DNA of 64,000 nucleotides from Bacteroidaceae bacterium (GCA_017547385.1 JAFYPU010000017.1:62001-126000); one strand, 5' to 3'; positions 52,849 through 61,684 are shown, numbered from the stretch's first letter. Notes: a model not told the origin generated them from the letters alone. A program made the numbers and translations.

Positions 52849-53301
52849 ATGGCCTTTGATATAGAAATTCAAACATACAGTAACTCATTTCCTACGAACT
52901 GTCAGTTGATTGATTTTCCGCAATATAAAGATGCTAGAGGCAGTTTGTGCGTTGCTGAAAACGGTCAAAAAAATATCCCTATGGAGATTGGCCGTGTCTT
53001 CTGGATTTCTAATGTTCCTGAAAACAGCAACCGCGGAGAGCATGCCCATCGCACATGTTCGGAAATCATTGTGCCGGTTTGTGGCAGTTTTGAAGTTGAA
53101 TTGACAGATGGAATTCGAAAAGTATCAGTAAGAATGGATAATCCAGCGCAAGGCTTGCTGATTGGCCCTATGGTTTGGTGCAGATTATTTCATTTCAGTG
53201 CAGATGCTGTTTGTTTGTGTTTAGCTTCCGGAAAATACGATTCAGAAGGCTATATCAATCATTTTGAGGATTTCATAAAGGAAATTAAAAAATGCCGATG
53301 A
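52849..53301 (+). CDS. fdtA: FdtA-like dTDP-4-dehydro-6-deoxyglucose 3,4-ketoisomerase
   Basis: 150 residues from ATG 52849. A single cupin domain of the WxcM/FdtA type: K-D-A-R-G-S-L-C near residue 25, R-G-E-H-A-H-R with the catalytic His pair near 65, and a conserved G-S-F-E-V-E-L. It moves the keto group to make the substrate for a 3-aminotransferase, which is encoded two genes down (54284). Operon members overlap by 4-10 bases. Confidence 0.85.
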   Translation: MAFDIEIQTYSNSFPTNCQLIDFPQYKDARGSLCVAENGQKNIPMEIGRVFWISNVPENSNRGEHAHRTCSEIIVPVCGSFEVELTDGIRKVSVRMDNPAQGLLIGPMVWCRLFHFSADAVCLCLASGKYDSEGYINHFEDFIKEIKKCR

Positions 53302-54287
53302 AATGTGTAGTTTATAGTTCGCAGTATAAAGATGTATGGAATGATACCGTGCATCGTTCACGTAATGCTACGTTTCTGCATATACGTGATTATATGGATT
53401 ATCATGCTGATCGTTTCGTAGATGCTTCATTGCTGTTCTTTAATGACAAGGGAAAATGCATTGCCTGTTTACCTGCAACTTTTCAGGAAGAAACTGCAAC
53501 TATTTCTTCACATGCAGGTCTCACTTATGGTGGACTTTTGTTGACTCCGGAAGCAACTTCGGATGCTGTACGTCAAATACTGATTCTCACGGCCGAACAT
53601 TTTTTATCTATAGGATATAATCGTCTAATTTTTAAACCAGTTCCGCATATTTATCATAGTATTCCTGCAGAAGAAGATTTGTATTGGCTTTTTCGTGCAG
53701 GTGCAGAGATTAATGCACGTTCAGTTTCTACAACTATTTCCTTGTTGCACCCTCTCCCACTCTCTACATTGCGTCGTCGCAAAGTAGCTCAAGCTAACAA
53801 AATTCCGTTTGTTGCTGATTTGAACGCAACGGCAAATTTTGCTGAGTGGCAATCTTTTTGGGACATACTGCATGAGGTGTTGGTTATGCGCCATAACACA
53901 GTTCCGGTTCATAGCTATGAGGAAATAATGAAACTACGCGAAAAGTTTCCACAAGAAATTCGCCTTTTCACCGTTAAAGATAATAACTCGCAAGTTGTTG
54001 GCGGCTGTGTTGTCTTCGAGACTGAAACTACTGCACATGTTCAGTATATCGCGGCCAACGAATTAGGAAGAAATGGTGGTGCGTTGGATTTACTTTTCTC
54101 CGAACTTATCTCATATTATTGTAAGCGAGGAAAGATCTACTTCGATTTCGGGATTTCCACAGAACAAGGTGGAAGATTCCTCAATGAAGGGTTGATTTTT
54201 CAAAAAGAAGGTTTTGGCGGACGTGCTGTGTGTTATGATATTTATGAAGTGGATTTAAAAAAATTGCAAGCAATAGGAGAACAATGA
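53292..54287 (+). CDS. GNAT-fold acyltransferase in amino-sugar operon
   Basis: 331 residues, or 329 from ATG 53298. The double-GNAT (FemAB-like) layout has an N-terminal T-F-L-H-I-R-D-Y-M-D-Y-H motif and a C-terminal half with K-D-N-N-S-Q-V-V-G-G-C-V-V-F and Y-I-A-A-N-E-L-G-R-N. It probably acylates the amino group made by the FdtB-like enzyme. It is unlike the hexapeptide acetyltransferase FdtC. The donor is unknown. Confidence 0.72.
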   Translation: MPMKCVVYSSQYKDVWNDTVHRSRNATFLHIRDYMDYHADRFVDASLLFFNDKGKCIACLPATFQEETATISSHAGLTYGGLLLTPEATSDAVRQILILTAEHFLSIGYNRLIFKPVPHIYHSIPAEEDLYWLFRAGAEINARSVSTTISLLHPLPLSTLRRRKVAQANKIPFVADLNATANFAEWQSFWDILHEVLVMRHNTVPVHSYEEIMKLREKFPQEIRLFTVKDNNSQVVGGCVVFETETTAHVQYIAANELGRNGGALDLLFSELISYYCKRGKIYFDFGISTEQGGRFLNEGLIFQKEGFGGRAVCYDIYEVDLKKLQAIGEQ

Positions 54288-55408
54288 AACAATCTGTTCC
54301 TTTTCTTAATTTACAAGGCATAACACAGCGGCATCAAACTGAAATCTCTGAGGCCGTCCAGCAAGTAATATCCTCCGGTTGGTATCTGAATGGAGAAAGT
54401 CTGGCACGTTTCGAAGCGAAGTTTGCTCGATATTGTGGAGTGCAATGGTGTGTGGGTGTGTCCAATGGATTGGATGCCTTAACCCTTGTATTGACTGCTC
54501 TCAAGCAACTGAAAGGTTGGTCCGACGACGCAGAAGTAATTCTGCCTGCACACACATTTATTGCTACGGCTTTGGCGGTTACGCGTGCCGGACTTCGACC
54601 TGTGTTCTGCGATGTTTCCGAACAAAATTATTTGATGCATGTTTCTACGATAGCATCATGCATCACTCCCCAAACTCGAGCTTTGTTGCCGGTTCACCTC
54701 TATGGACAGATGTGCAACATGCCGGAAATCATGAAATTGGCCGATGAATACGGCATAGATGTTGTGGAAGATGCAGCTCAAGCACATGGGGCAAAGTCTC
54801 AGGAGCAGAAAGCCGGGGCATGGGGCACTGCGGCAGCCTATAGCTTTTATCCTGGTAAGAATTTGGGGGCCTTGGGTGATGCCGGTGCCGTGGTTACCCG
54901 TGATGCGGCTTTGGCCGAGCGCGTAAGAGCTTTAGCGAATTATGGAGCAACGCAGAAATATCATCATGAATTTGTGGGTTGCAACTGCCGTATGGATGAA
55001 ATTCAAGCAGCCATTCTGTCGGTGAAATTGGACTTTTTGGATGCTGACAACGAGCACCGTCGAGAACTCGCATCGCTGTATGCGCAACATATACATCATC
55101 CGGAAATTGTGCTACCCTACTCCGGAGAGACAGACGAAAGCGTATTTCATATCTATCCCATTTTCTGTGAACGTAGAGAGGCTTTGCAAAAACACTTAGA
55201 ACGTTGTGGCGTTTCCACATTGGTTCACTACCCTATTCCCTTGCATCGACAAAACGCTTACAAGGATTTGCCGGCTTGCAGTTGCCCGGTAGCCGAACGC
55301 TTGGCCGATACGGAATTAAGTCTTCCCATCAGTCCTATATTGACAAAGGAAGAAGTACTCTATGTATGCGAAGCTGTCAATTCGTTCAGAGGAAAGCCAT
55401 GCCGCTGA
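54284..55408 (+). CDS. fdtB: FdtB-like DegT/DnrJ/EryC1/StrS sugar aminotransferase
   Basis: 374 residues, PLP fold type I. Motifs are V-E-D-A-A-Q-A-H-G-A (PLP-binding) and the Schiff-base Lys192 in F-Y-P-G-K-N-L-G, then G-D-A-G-A-V-V-T and N-C-R-M-D-E-I-Q-A. With FdtA it should make a dTDP-3-amino-3,6-dideoxyhexose for surface polysaccharide. It overlaps the GNAT gene by four bases. No dTDP-glucose synthesis genes (rmlA/rmlB) are in the window. Confidence 0.88.
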   Translation: MKQSVPFLNLQGITQRHQTEISEAVQQVISSGWYLNGESLARFEAKFARYCGVQWCVGVSNGLDALTLVLTALKQLKGWSDDAEVILPAHTFIATALAVTRAGLRPVFCDVSEQNYLMHVSTIASCITPQTRALLPVHLYGQMCNMPEIMKLADEYGIDVVEDAAQAHGAKSQEQKAGAWGTAAAYSFYPGKNLGALGDAGAVVTRDAALAERVRALANYGATQKYHHEFVGCNCRMDEIQAAILSVKLDFLDADNEHRRELASLYAQHIHHPEIVLPYSGETDESVFHIYPIFCERREALQKHLERCGVSTLVHYPIPLHRQNAYKDLPACSCPVAERLADTELSLPISPILTKEEVLYVCEAVNSFRGKPCR

Positions 55409-55454
55409 TGTGATGAAAGTTTCCTAAGCCTTATTTTATTGTATAAAGAAAAGC

Positions 55455-55493
55455 AATCGGGGAAATCCGTCATTTGTTTGGATTTCCCCGATT
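55455..55493. terminator. Bidirectional terminator
   Basis: A 14-bp perfect stem (AATCGGGGAAATCC at 55455-55468 with GGATTTCCCCGATT at 55480-55493) between convergent fdtB and the sigma-factor operon. Confidence 0.88.
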
Positions 55494-55495
55494 TG

Positions 55496-55999
55496 TTATT
55501 TAACTTTTCCGTCAAACACTTGTTTGGAAAATTTTCGGTCTGCGGAAAGAATTTTGATAATTTTAGATGCACATAATTTCTTTCTCCATTTCTTGTAATA
55601 GGTAATTTCAAGATCAGTACTTTGTCTGCGCAGTTTTCCGATTTGTTCCAAATACTCATCACACTGTTTTTCCGTGTGTGTTCCCTGTTCCATTTCTTTG
55701 GAAATCTTGTGCATGCTGCGACGAATTGCACGCTGTTTTTGTTTTAGTTCGTGAAAGAGTGGAAAGAAGAAACTAGCTTCTGTCTGCGACAATCCTGCAT
55801 GTTGTGTGATGAAAGCTTCTTGTTTTCGTTTCAGTTCTTGCCAATCCATTCGGTAGCGCGGTTTTCTGGGATTCTGTTGCACATGTGTGTCGGAACAAGG
55901 TTCGATTATCTGCGAAGCGTGCGTGGGATGAGCATAGCTAAACATAAATAAAAGAACGGCTCCTCCCAATTTTAACAATGTGTACTTACTCTGTAGCAT
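55496..55999 (-). CDS. CpxP/Spy-like periplasmic protein in sigma-factor operon
   Basis: 167 residues. A signal peptide or N-terminal anchor (~1-28) is followed by a fully helical, very basic domain. The K-R-K-Q-E-A-F-I-T segment and the L-S-Q-T-E-A-x-x-F-F-P-L helix resemble the L-T-x-x-Q pattern of Spy/CpxP-like envelope stress proteins and periplasmic metal sensors. It overlaps the anti-sigma gene by 14 bases. Its role is inferred from context. Confidence 0.65.
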   Translation of the reverse strand: MLQSKYTLLKLGGAVLLFMFSYAHPTHASQIIEPCSDTHVQQNPRKPRYRMDWQELKRKQEAFITQHAGLSQTEASFFFPLFHELKQKQRAIRRSMHKISKEMEQGTHTEKQCDEYLEQIGKLRRQSTDLEITYYKKWRKKLCASKIIKILSADRKFSKQVFDGKVK

Positions 56000-56345
56000 A
56001 GTCGTAGATAGTTTCGTTGTCGAGTACTAAATAATCGTAAACACTTTCGATGTTTCTGTCCGATATATCCTGCGTTATTTTTATTTCGGTAGCTGAATTT
56101 TCGCTAACAGAGGGAAGACTTTCGGGAGGTAAACCGACGATGACTAATGCCAAGATAACGGCAGCGGCAACTCCCACGAACGGCAATACGTGCCACAAGG
56201 GTTTCACTGAAGTTTTCCTTGTGGTTTGCACAGTTGTGCCAGGAGAAGCAATGCGTTTCATAACGTTGCTCTCAAGGCTTTCAAAATATCCTTCGGGCAC
56301 TTTGAAAGGACTGTGTTGATTATTGTTGTATTCCGATAAGGACAT
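55986..56345 (-). CDS. Single-TM putative anti-sigma factor
   Basis: 119 residues. The cytoplasmic N-terminus carries F-K-V-P-E-G-Y-F-E, a motif common in Bacteroidetes proteins encoded beside ECF sigma factors. One TM helix lies at ~52-72, then an acidic periplasmic tail. It sits between the sigma factor and the CpxP-like gene. The zinc anti-sigma H-x3-C-x2-C motif is absent. Confidence 0.7.
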   Translation of the reverse strand: MSLSEYNNNQHSPFKVPEGYFESLESNVMKRIASPGTTVQTTRKTSVKPLWHVLPFVGVAAAVILALVIVGLPPESLPSVSENSATEIKITQDISDRNIESVYDYLVLDNETIYDYATE

Positions 56346-56390
56346 ATCGTTTGGGTTTATGCTTTTTAGATGTTGGAAGTTTCATTTGGT

Positions 56391-56927
56391 TTAATCTGCC
56401 TCCTCAAAATAACTTTCTATCTTCTTTACGGCGATATGGTAAGAGGCTTTGAGTGCTCCGACACTGGTTCCGAGAATTTGACTCATGGTTTCATATTTCT
56501 GCCCATCAAAGTATTTCATGCAGAACACCAGTTTTTGTTTCTCCGGCAGCAGGTCAATGGCTTCTTGCAGCAGTTGCTCGGCACGGTCTCCGTCGAAATA
56601 TGGATCTGAAGCCAAATCGTATGTGGCTGCATCGTTGTCAGTGAGGCTTTGTTCAAGGTTTCGCTTTTGCAGAAAGGTGAGACTTTCGTTCATGGCAATT
56701 CTGTAAAGCCAGGTAGAGATTTGCGATTCGCCTCTGAAGCTGTCCAAGGCCTGCCATGCTTTGATAAAAGTGTTTTGAAGCACATCGTTGGCGTCGTCGT
56801 GCCATGTTACGAGGCGACGTATCTGCATGTAGAGTTGCCGGGAATGCGTGCGTACCACTTCGGCAAAAGCATCGTTGCGGGTCGATGGCTCTTGCAGACG
56901 TGCGAGCAGCTTTTCCGATGAACTCAT
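56391..56927 (-). CDS. ECF-type RNA polymerase sigma factor
   Basis: 178 residues from ATG 56927, where homology begins (MSSSEKLL). Region 2 is seen in D-D-A-N-D-V-L-Q-N-T-F-I-K-A-W, with T-W-L-Y-R-I-A next. Region 4 is L-P-E-K-Q-K-L-V-F-C-M-K-Y-F-D and the helix-turn-helix before A-S-Y-H-I-A-V-K-K-I. It probably responds to envelope stress through the two genes that follow. Confidence 0.92.
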   Translation of the reverse strand: MSSSEKLLARLQEPSTRNDAFAEVVRTHSRQLYMQIRRLVTWHDDANDVLQNTFIKAWQALDSFRGESQISTWLYRIAMNESLTFLQKRNLEQSLTDNDAATYDLASDPYFDGDRAEQLLQEAIDLLPEKQKLVFCMKYFDGQKYETMSQILGTSVGALKASYHIAVKKIESYFEEAD

Positions 56928-57033
56928 GTTGTTGTGTGATTTTGAGAAAAAAAGAGAGGGCAAACGTCATTCCGTTTCGGATTTCGCTTGTCCTCCTATG
57001 ATACTTGCATTATGTTTCTGAAAAAGCGTGAAA

Positions 57034-57351
57034 TCAGAGGATAGAGATTTTGCGTGCCACCTTACCCACTTTCACGATGTAGCAACCGCGTGTAAGTCCG
57101 GTGTTGATGGTTTTGTCAGGGCTGTCGATTTTGAAGTCAGCCACCTTCACTCCCGTGATGTTGTAAATTTCGAGTGTTGCTCCTTGGGCATTTTGCACAC
57201 GCACATTGTTTCCACTCACAGAGATGCGCACATCTTCCATGCGGTTCACTTCCAATGTTTCCAACCACGATGGTGAAATCCAAGCTGCCGAAGCCTGGAT
57301 GCTGAATGTGCTGAGAGATAACAACAAGATTGGGAGTAAAGATTTCTTCAT
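57034..57351 (-). CDS. Small exported protein that is mostly a type IX sorting domain
   Basis: 105 residues: a signal peptide (M-K-K-S-L-L-P-I to Q-A-S-A, ~22), about 20 linker residues, then an ~60-residue domain with I-Y-N-I-T-G-V-K-V and the end R-G-C-Y-I-V-K-V-G-K-V-A-R-K-I-S-I-L, which fits a type-A sorting domain. There is almost no cargo. It has its own promoter. Confidence 0.75.
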   Translation of the reverse strand: MKKSLLPILLLSLSTFSIQASAAWISPSWLETLEVNRMEDVRISVSGNNVRVQNAQGATLEIYNITGVKVADFKIDSPDKTINTGLTRGCYIVKVGKVARKISIL

Positions 57352-57368
57352 ATTGCCTTGTTTTATCG

Positions 57369-57399
57369 CAAAAGTATGCTTTTCTTTTCAATGTGGCAA
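57369..57399 (-). promoter_or_regulatory. Bacteroidetes-type promoter for the small sorting-domain gene
   Basis: Read on the minus strand: TTG (57399-57397), 20 bases, TACTTTTG (57376-57369), 18 bases before the ATG. Confidence 0.6.
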
Positions 57400-57562
57400 G
57401 TTTATGTGCGCAAAAGTGCCGATTTTCAAGCTTTTTAGCATGTTGAAGTTCTGAAAGTTAGTTTTGTGTTATTCAGAACTGCGTGCGAAAGACATTTTGA
57501 AAGGATGAATAAACACTTCGTTCGCATGGCTCGTTCGCGCTGCTTTTCGTACTTTTGCGCGA

Positions 57563-57922
57563 GTGAAACGATTGTATTTGACATTGGGATTTGTGTGCGT
57601 TGCACTTGGATTTGCTGGAATGGCACTGCCTTTTCTGCCCACCACGCCCTTTTTGTTATTGGCGGCAGGAGCTTTTCTGAAAAGTTCGCCTCGGTGGTAT
57701 CGATGGTTGCTTCAGCACAGAGTTTTAGGTCCTTATCTCCGTAACTTTTTGCTCCATAAGGCCATTCCCCTGAAAGTAAAGGTCGTTTCCGTCTCTTTGG
57801 TGTGGATAACGTTGAGCTATTGTGCTGTTTTCCTGGTCGAGCACCTTATGTTTCGCCTTTTGTTTGTGTTGCTTGCCGCGGGCATTACCATTCACATTCT
57901 CTCTTATCGCACTTTGCGCTGA
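57563..57922 (+). CDS. DUF454/YbaN-family membrane protein (GTG start)
   Basis: 119 residues with GTG at 57563 as the only plausible start. The first helix contains P-F-L-P-T-T-P-F-L-L, the family signature; W-x-R-W-L and H-x-x-x-G-P-Y follow, then two more helices. A TACTTTTG box (57550-57557) lies just before the GTG, which would leave almost no leader if used. The function of DUF454 is unknown. Confidence 0.85.
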   Translation: MKRLYLTLGFVCVALGFAGMALPFLPTTPFLLLAAGAFLKSSPRWYRWLLQHRVLGPYLRNFLLHKAIPLKVKVVSVSLVWITLSYCAVFLVEHLMFRLLFVLLAAGITIHILSYRTLR

Positions 57923-57946
57923 ACCATCGGCCGGTTGGCGAAAGTT

Positions 57947-58912
57947 TCAGTGCATCTTCACTTCATCGAGATGCACAATTCCTTGTGCGATGGCATAGAT
58001 GGTGAGACCGGCCACGGAATGTATGTTGAGCTTACGCGAAATGTTTTTGCGGTGTGTCAGCACGGTGTTGATGGAGATGAAAAGTTGTTCGGCCGTTTCC
58101 TTGTTGGTAAGTCCGCGCACCACGTGTCGCAGCACTTCCACCTCGCGTTCTGAGAGTGCTTCGGCACCGGTCATACCGCCGGTGCGGGCATTCTCTTGGC
58201 TTGAGGGATTGTCTGCCGTCTCTTTGAGCGTTTCTTCCAGTAGTTTTACGGCAGGCACAAAGAGGTCGTTCTCCAGTGCACAGTGGGTGCGCAAATCTCC
58301 TTCACAAACAAAGATGTCGAAAAGCACGTTGTGCAGTAATTGTCCGTCTGCCGGTGCTGCGTAATACTTGATGATGATGTTTTTCAACTCCTGAAGCTTG
58401 TGGTCTATGTCCTTGTGGCTGTCGGCAAACTGGGTAATGCAGAAATCGGTGGGCTTTCGGCCGCTGAGCAATTGCTTCACGTAGGTGAACACACGCTTGT
58501 TTTCAAACTGCATGTGCCGCCGCACTTCGCTCATATATTCGTCGTAGAATTTCAGGATGAGGTAGGCCACTTCGTTCTGTTCGGAACAGTCGATGGCTTC
58601 GAGCAGTTTGCGACGAATGGCCGGCAACTGAAACGAGAGAAAATAGCTGTGCGCTTGTGCCAGATAGGCGGTGAGGGCTTCCACCGATACCTTTTCGATG
58701 TCGAGAATGGCGGTTGCGGCTCCGAGCTTCATGTAGTTGGCCACTGCCAAAAAGGTGGGTGTGTCCACATGATTGTCTTCGCAGACCTGAGCCACGGTTT
58801 TCTCGCCTACTCCAAGCGGGATGCCAAAACGCGACATCATTTGCAAAAGATGATGGTCTTGGCTGATGATTTCACACAGGCGATCAGTGGCTTTGTAGGG
58901 TGCAGACATCAT
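57947..58912 (-). CDS. Hemerythrin (RIC/YtfE-like) di-iron domain fused to LuxR-type DNA-binding domain
   Basis: 321 residues. Residues ~15-55 resemble the ScdA N-terminal domain, but its Cys-Cys pair is replaced (G-I-P-L-G-V-G-E). Residues ~85-235 form a hemerythrin-like bundle with ligands visible as H-M-Q-F-E, D-S-H-K-D and T-H-C-A-L-E (two H-x3-E pairs). A GerE/LuxR helix-turn-helix lies at ~250-315 (L-S-E-R-E-V-E-V-L-R and N-K-E-T-A-E-Q-L-F-I-S). It likely senses NO, oxygen or iron redox state and controls transcription. It is divergent from ccsBA. Confidence 0.85.
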   Translation of the reverse strand: MMSAPYKATDRLCEIISQDHHLLQMMSRFGIPLGVGEKTVAQVCEDNHVDTPTFLAVANYMKLGAATAILDIEKVSVEALTAYLAQAHSYFLSFQLPAIRRKLLEAIDCSEQNEVAYLILKFYDEYMSEVRRHMQFENKRVFTYVKQLLSGRKPTDFCITQFADSHKDIDHKLQELKNIIIKYYAAPADGQLLHNVLFDIFVCEGDLRTHCALENDLFVPAVKLLEETLKETADNPSSQENARTGGMTGAEALSEREVEVLRHVVRGLTNKETAEQLFISINTVLTHRKNISRKLNIHSVAGLTIYAIAQGIVHLDEVKMH

Positions 58913-59388
58913 ATTATAATATTATTGTATGGCGCAATCATCGTTGTGGGGATGATTTAGCCCATCGTTTTTGCGGGGGCAAAGTAAGTAATTATTTCTC
59001 AAAACAGAGCTCACAGCAAATGGGTATTTTGGCTCATGAAGATGCCGACGGCTGTGGTGGTCTTGAGGTGGCCAAGGTGTGAAAGAAAGTGCGTGGGGCA
59101 AAATGCTGTTCGGTGTCGGGAACTTCAAGACTGCTTTTGAGGAAATTTGCCGGTGCTTTGAGGCAAAAGTGGCAGGCCTTGCCACTTTTGTGGCACGGCT
59201 TACCACAAAAGTGGCAAGGCCAGCCACTTTTTGCGAAACGCACTATGATTATTGCACGTTCCGATGCAGATTTTTGACGAAAGAGCCACAAGCTCACGCA
59301 GGCTATGCTTAAATTTGCTCGGTGAAAGTGAATGACGCTTCAAGCGAGGTTGCTAAACGTTTGCCCCACTCTCCCACCCGTCCCTACC
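58913..59388. other. Divergent control region between hemerythrin-LuxR gene and ccsBA
   Basis: 475 bases with no supported gene. Contains the large inverted repeat at 59165-59231. A minus-strand TTACTTTG (58987-58980) is a poor -7 box for the regulator. Confidence 0.5.
59165..59231. repeat. 29-bp near-perfect inverted repeat (large hairpin)
   Basis: Left arm 59165-59193 and right arm 59203-59231 pair over 29 bp with one mismatch, loop CACGGCTTA. Each arm contains its own smaller palindrome built from AAAGTGGC and GCCACTTTT. No T-run follows. Confidence 0.92.
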
Positions 59389-61620
59389 ATGAATAAGCGT
59401 AAACTCCTCATTCTCGTCCTTTGGGTGCTTGTGCCCATGGTGCTGATTGTCGCTACCATTTGTGAGAAATGGCAGGGCACTCCCTTTGTGGCCGAGCATG
59501 TGTATGGCGCTCCCTGGTTCGTGATGTTATGGGCGGTGTGGGTGATTGCCGGTGGGGCTTACATTTTCCGTCGCGGTCTGCACTGCCGGCCGTTCACCTT
59601 TGCCCTTCATGCAGCCTTGGTGCTCATTTTGCTCGGGGCTTTCACCACATGGATGTGGGGTGAGCAGGGAACAATGCTGCTCCGTCAGGGAAAATCCGTA
59701 TCGGGGTATCTCACGGACGAAGGCAGTGTGCGCCATTTTCCCTTTAGCGTGGTGCTCGACACATTCTTAGTGGAAAATTATGCCGGCACGGACACACCGC
59801 AGGACTACGTCAGCCGCATCACCATTACTGATGAAACAACGAAGCACGAAGAGTCGGCAGAAGTGTCGATGAACCGCATCTGTTCGTACCGAGGTTTCAG
59901 GCTCTATCAGTCGGGATATGATGCCGACGGCAAGGGCAGTACGCTGCGCGTGAGCCACGACCCGTGGGGCATCGGGCTGACCTACGCGGGTTATGCACTG
60001 CTGCTTGTTTCGATGATGGGCTTCTTCTTTGACAAACGCAGTATGTTTCGCCGTTCGCTCAAGCATTGGAAAACCTCGGCAACGGCATGTGTGTTTTTCC
60101 TCACAGGACTTTCAGCTTCGGCGCAAAATGTTCCCACTGCCTCAGTGCTGCCGCGTGATGTGGCCGAAGAGATGGGGCATCTCTACGTGAACCATAACGG
60201 ACGCATCTGCCCACTGCAAACGGCTGCCCGCGACTTCAAGCTGAAGCTCTGCGGCTCCACAGAATATGAGGGGCTAAGCTCCGAACAAGTGCTCACGGGC
60301 TGGATGTTCCATTATGACACATGGAAAAACCAACCCATGTTGCGCATCAAGAGCCAAGCGGCACGTGAGGTGCTCGGCATCGAGGGAAAATATGCCACAC
60401 TGCGCGACTTTGTGAGCCGAGAGGGAGCGGACAAAATAGCCTTTGCGCTCCAACATCTTTCGGATGCACAAACAGCAACGAAGCGTCAGCTCATGGAAAC
60501 ATACGAACAATTCATGTTGGTCAATCGCTTATGTCGGGGCGAATGGCTTATGCTTTTTCCCATAGCCACCGGTAGCGACAATGGCATTGAATGGTGTGCG
60601 TGGAATGCAACGCTGACGGGCGAGCCGCAGGATGCCGAGGCACATCTCGTGCAGCGAATGATGAATGAACTGGCTGAACATGTGAAAAAACAAAACTGGG
60701 CAGAGGTGCGCAGCGTCACTGCACAAATTAAAGAATATCAGATTGAACAATTGGGCAGCCACCGGCCGGATGATCTCACAGTGCAAGCCGAACTCCTCTA
60801 TAACCGTTATGGCAACACCCGACCGCTGGCCTACATCTGTCTGCTCATCGGACTATTGGCTTTTGCCTTTGTCTGCAGAGCCATGGTGCTTCGCCGAAGC
60901 ATCCGTCATCGTATCATTTCGGCATGGGGTGTTTTCACCATCTTGGTGCTCCTTTGGCTGACATTCACCCTGACACTGCGCAGCATTATCAGCGGGCATC
61001 TGCCTTTCTCCAATGGATACGAAACGATGCAACTGATGGGCTTTGTAGCTCTACTCCTGGCTTTGGTCTTTTTACGTCGTTTCCCTTTGTTAGGTGCAAC
61101 CGGATGGCTGACTTGCGGACTCACGCTGCTGGTGGCCGGCATGGGGCAGAGCCAACCGCAAATCACACCGCTCATGCCCGTGCTCCACTCCCCCTTGCTC
61201 AGCTGGCATGTAGTAGTAATCATGGCAGCCTATGTGCTCTTGGCCTTTGTGATGCTGATCAGCCTGGCCGCACTCATCATTCACTACACCCGACGCGATG
61301 CCGATGAAGTGGTGGTGCGAATGCAAGCCTTCGGCCATGTGATGTTGGTGCCTGCCGTCTTCCTGCTGGCCATCGGCATCTTCATCGGTGCGGTGTGGGC
61401 CAACATCTCATGGGGACGCTATTGGGGTTGGGATCCCAAGGAAACCTGGGCACTCATCACCCTGCTCGTATATGCGCTGCCGCTACATGCCGACAGCTAC
61501 AGTGCTTTCCGTCGCCCCACCGTGTTCCACCTCTATTGTGTGGTGGCTTTCCTCTGTGTGCTGATGACCTATTTCGGCGTGAACCATCTGCTGGGCGGAA
61601 TGCACAGTTACGCAGGATAA
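59389..61620 (+). CDS. ccsBA: Fused ResB-CcsA (CcsBA) cytochrome c synthase
   Basis: 743 residues from ATG 59389. The N-terminal ~200 residues are ResB-like with TM helices and a periplasmic domain; a large soluble region follows (~235-470). The C-terminal CcsA part has about eight TMs and the heme-handling WWD-type motif W-G-R-Y-W-G-W-D-P-K-E-T-W-A-L with flanking His residues (S-W-H-V-V and L-H-A-D-S-Y). It exports heme and attaches it to c-type cytochromes. In Bacteroidetes it typically serves NrfA nitrite reductase; no cytochrome gene is in the window. Confidence 0.92.
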   Translation: MNKRKLLILVLWVLVPMVLIVATICEKWQGTPFVAEHVYGAPWFVMLWAVWVIAGGAYIFRRGLHCRPFTFALHAALVLILLGAFTTWMWGEQGTMLLRQGKSVSGYLTDEGSVRHFPFSVVLDTFLVENYAGTDTPQDYVSRITITDETTKHEESAEVSMNRICSYRGFRLYQSGYDADGKGSTLRVSHDPWGIGLTYAGYALLLVSMMGFFFDKRSMFRRSLKHWKTSATACVFFLTGLSASAQNVPTASVLPRDVAEEMGHLYVNHNGRICPLQTAARDFKLKLCGSTEYEGLSSEQVLTGWMFHYDTWKNQPMLRIKSQAAREVLGIEGKYATLRDFVSREGADKIAFALQHLSDAQTATKRQLMETYEQFMLVNRLCRGEWLMLFPIATGSDNGIEWCAWNATLTGEPQDAEAHLVQRMMNELAEHVKKQNWAEVRSVTAQIKEYQIEQLGSHRPDDLTVQAELLYNRYGNTRPLAYICLLIGLLAFAFVCRAMVLRRSIRHRIISAWGVFTILVLLWLTFTLTLRSIISGHLPFSNGYETMQLMGFVALLLALVFLRRFPLLGATGWLTCGLTLLVAGMGQSQPQITPLMPVLHSPLLSWHVVVIMAAYVLLAFVMLISLAALIIHYTRRDADEVVVRMQAFGHVMLVPAVFLLAIGIFIGAVWANISWGRYWGWDPKETWALITLLVYALPLHADSYSAFRRPTVFHLYCVVAFLCVLMTYFGVNHLLGGMHSYAG

Positions 61621-61676
61621 GCAGACAGATGTCGGGATAATTTCACTCAAAGCATACGGCGCACGCAAAAACTTCT

Positions 61677-61684
61677 TACCTTTG
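61677..61684 (+). promoter_or_regulatory. Probable -7 box for nadE
   Basis: TACCTTTG fits TAnnTTTG and lies 24 bases before the ATG. The -33 position is not consensus. Confidence 0.45.
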
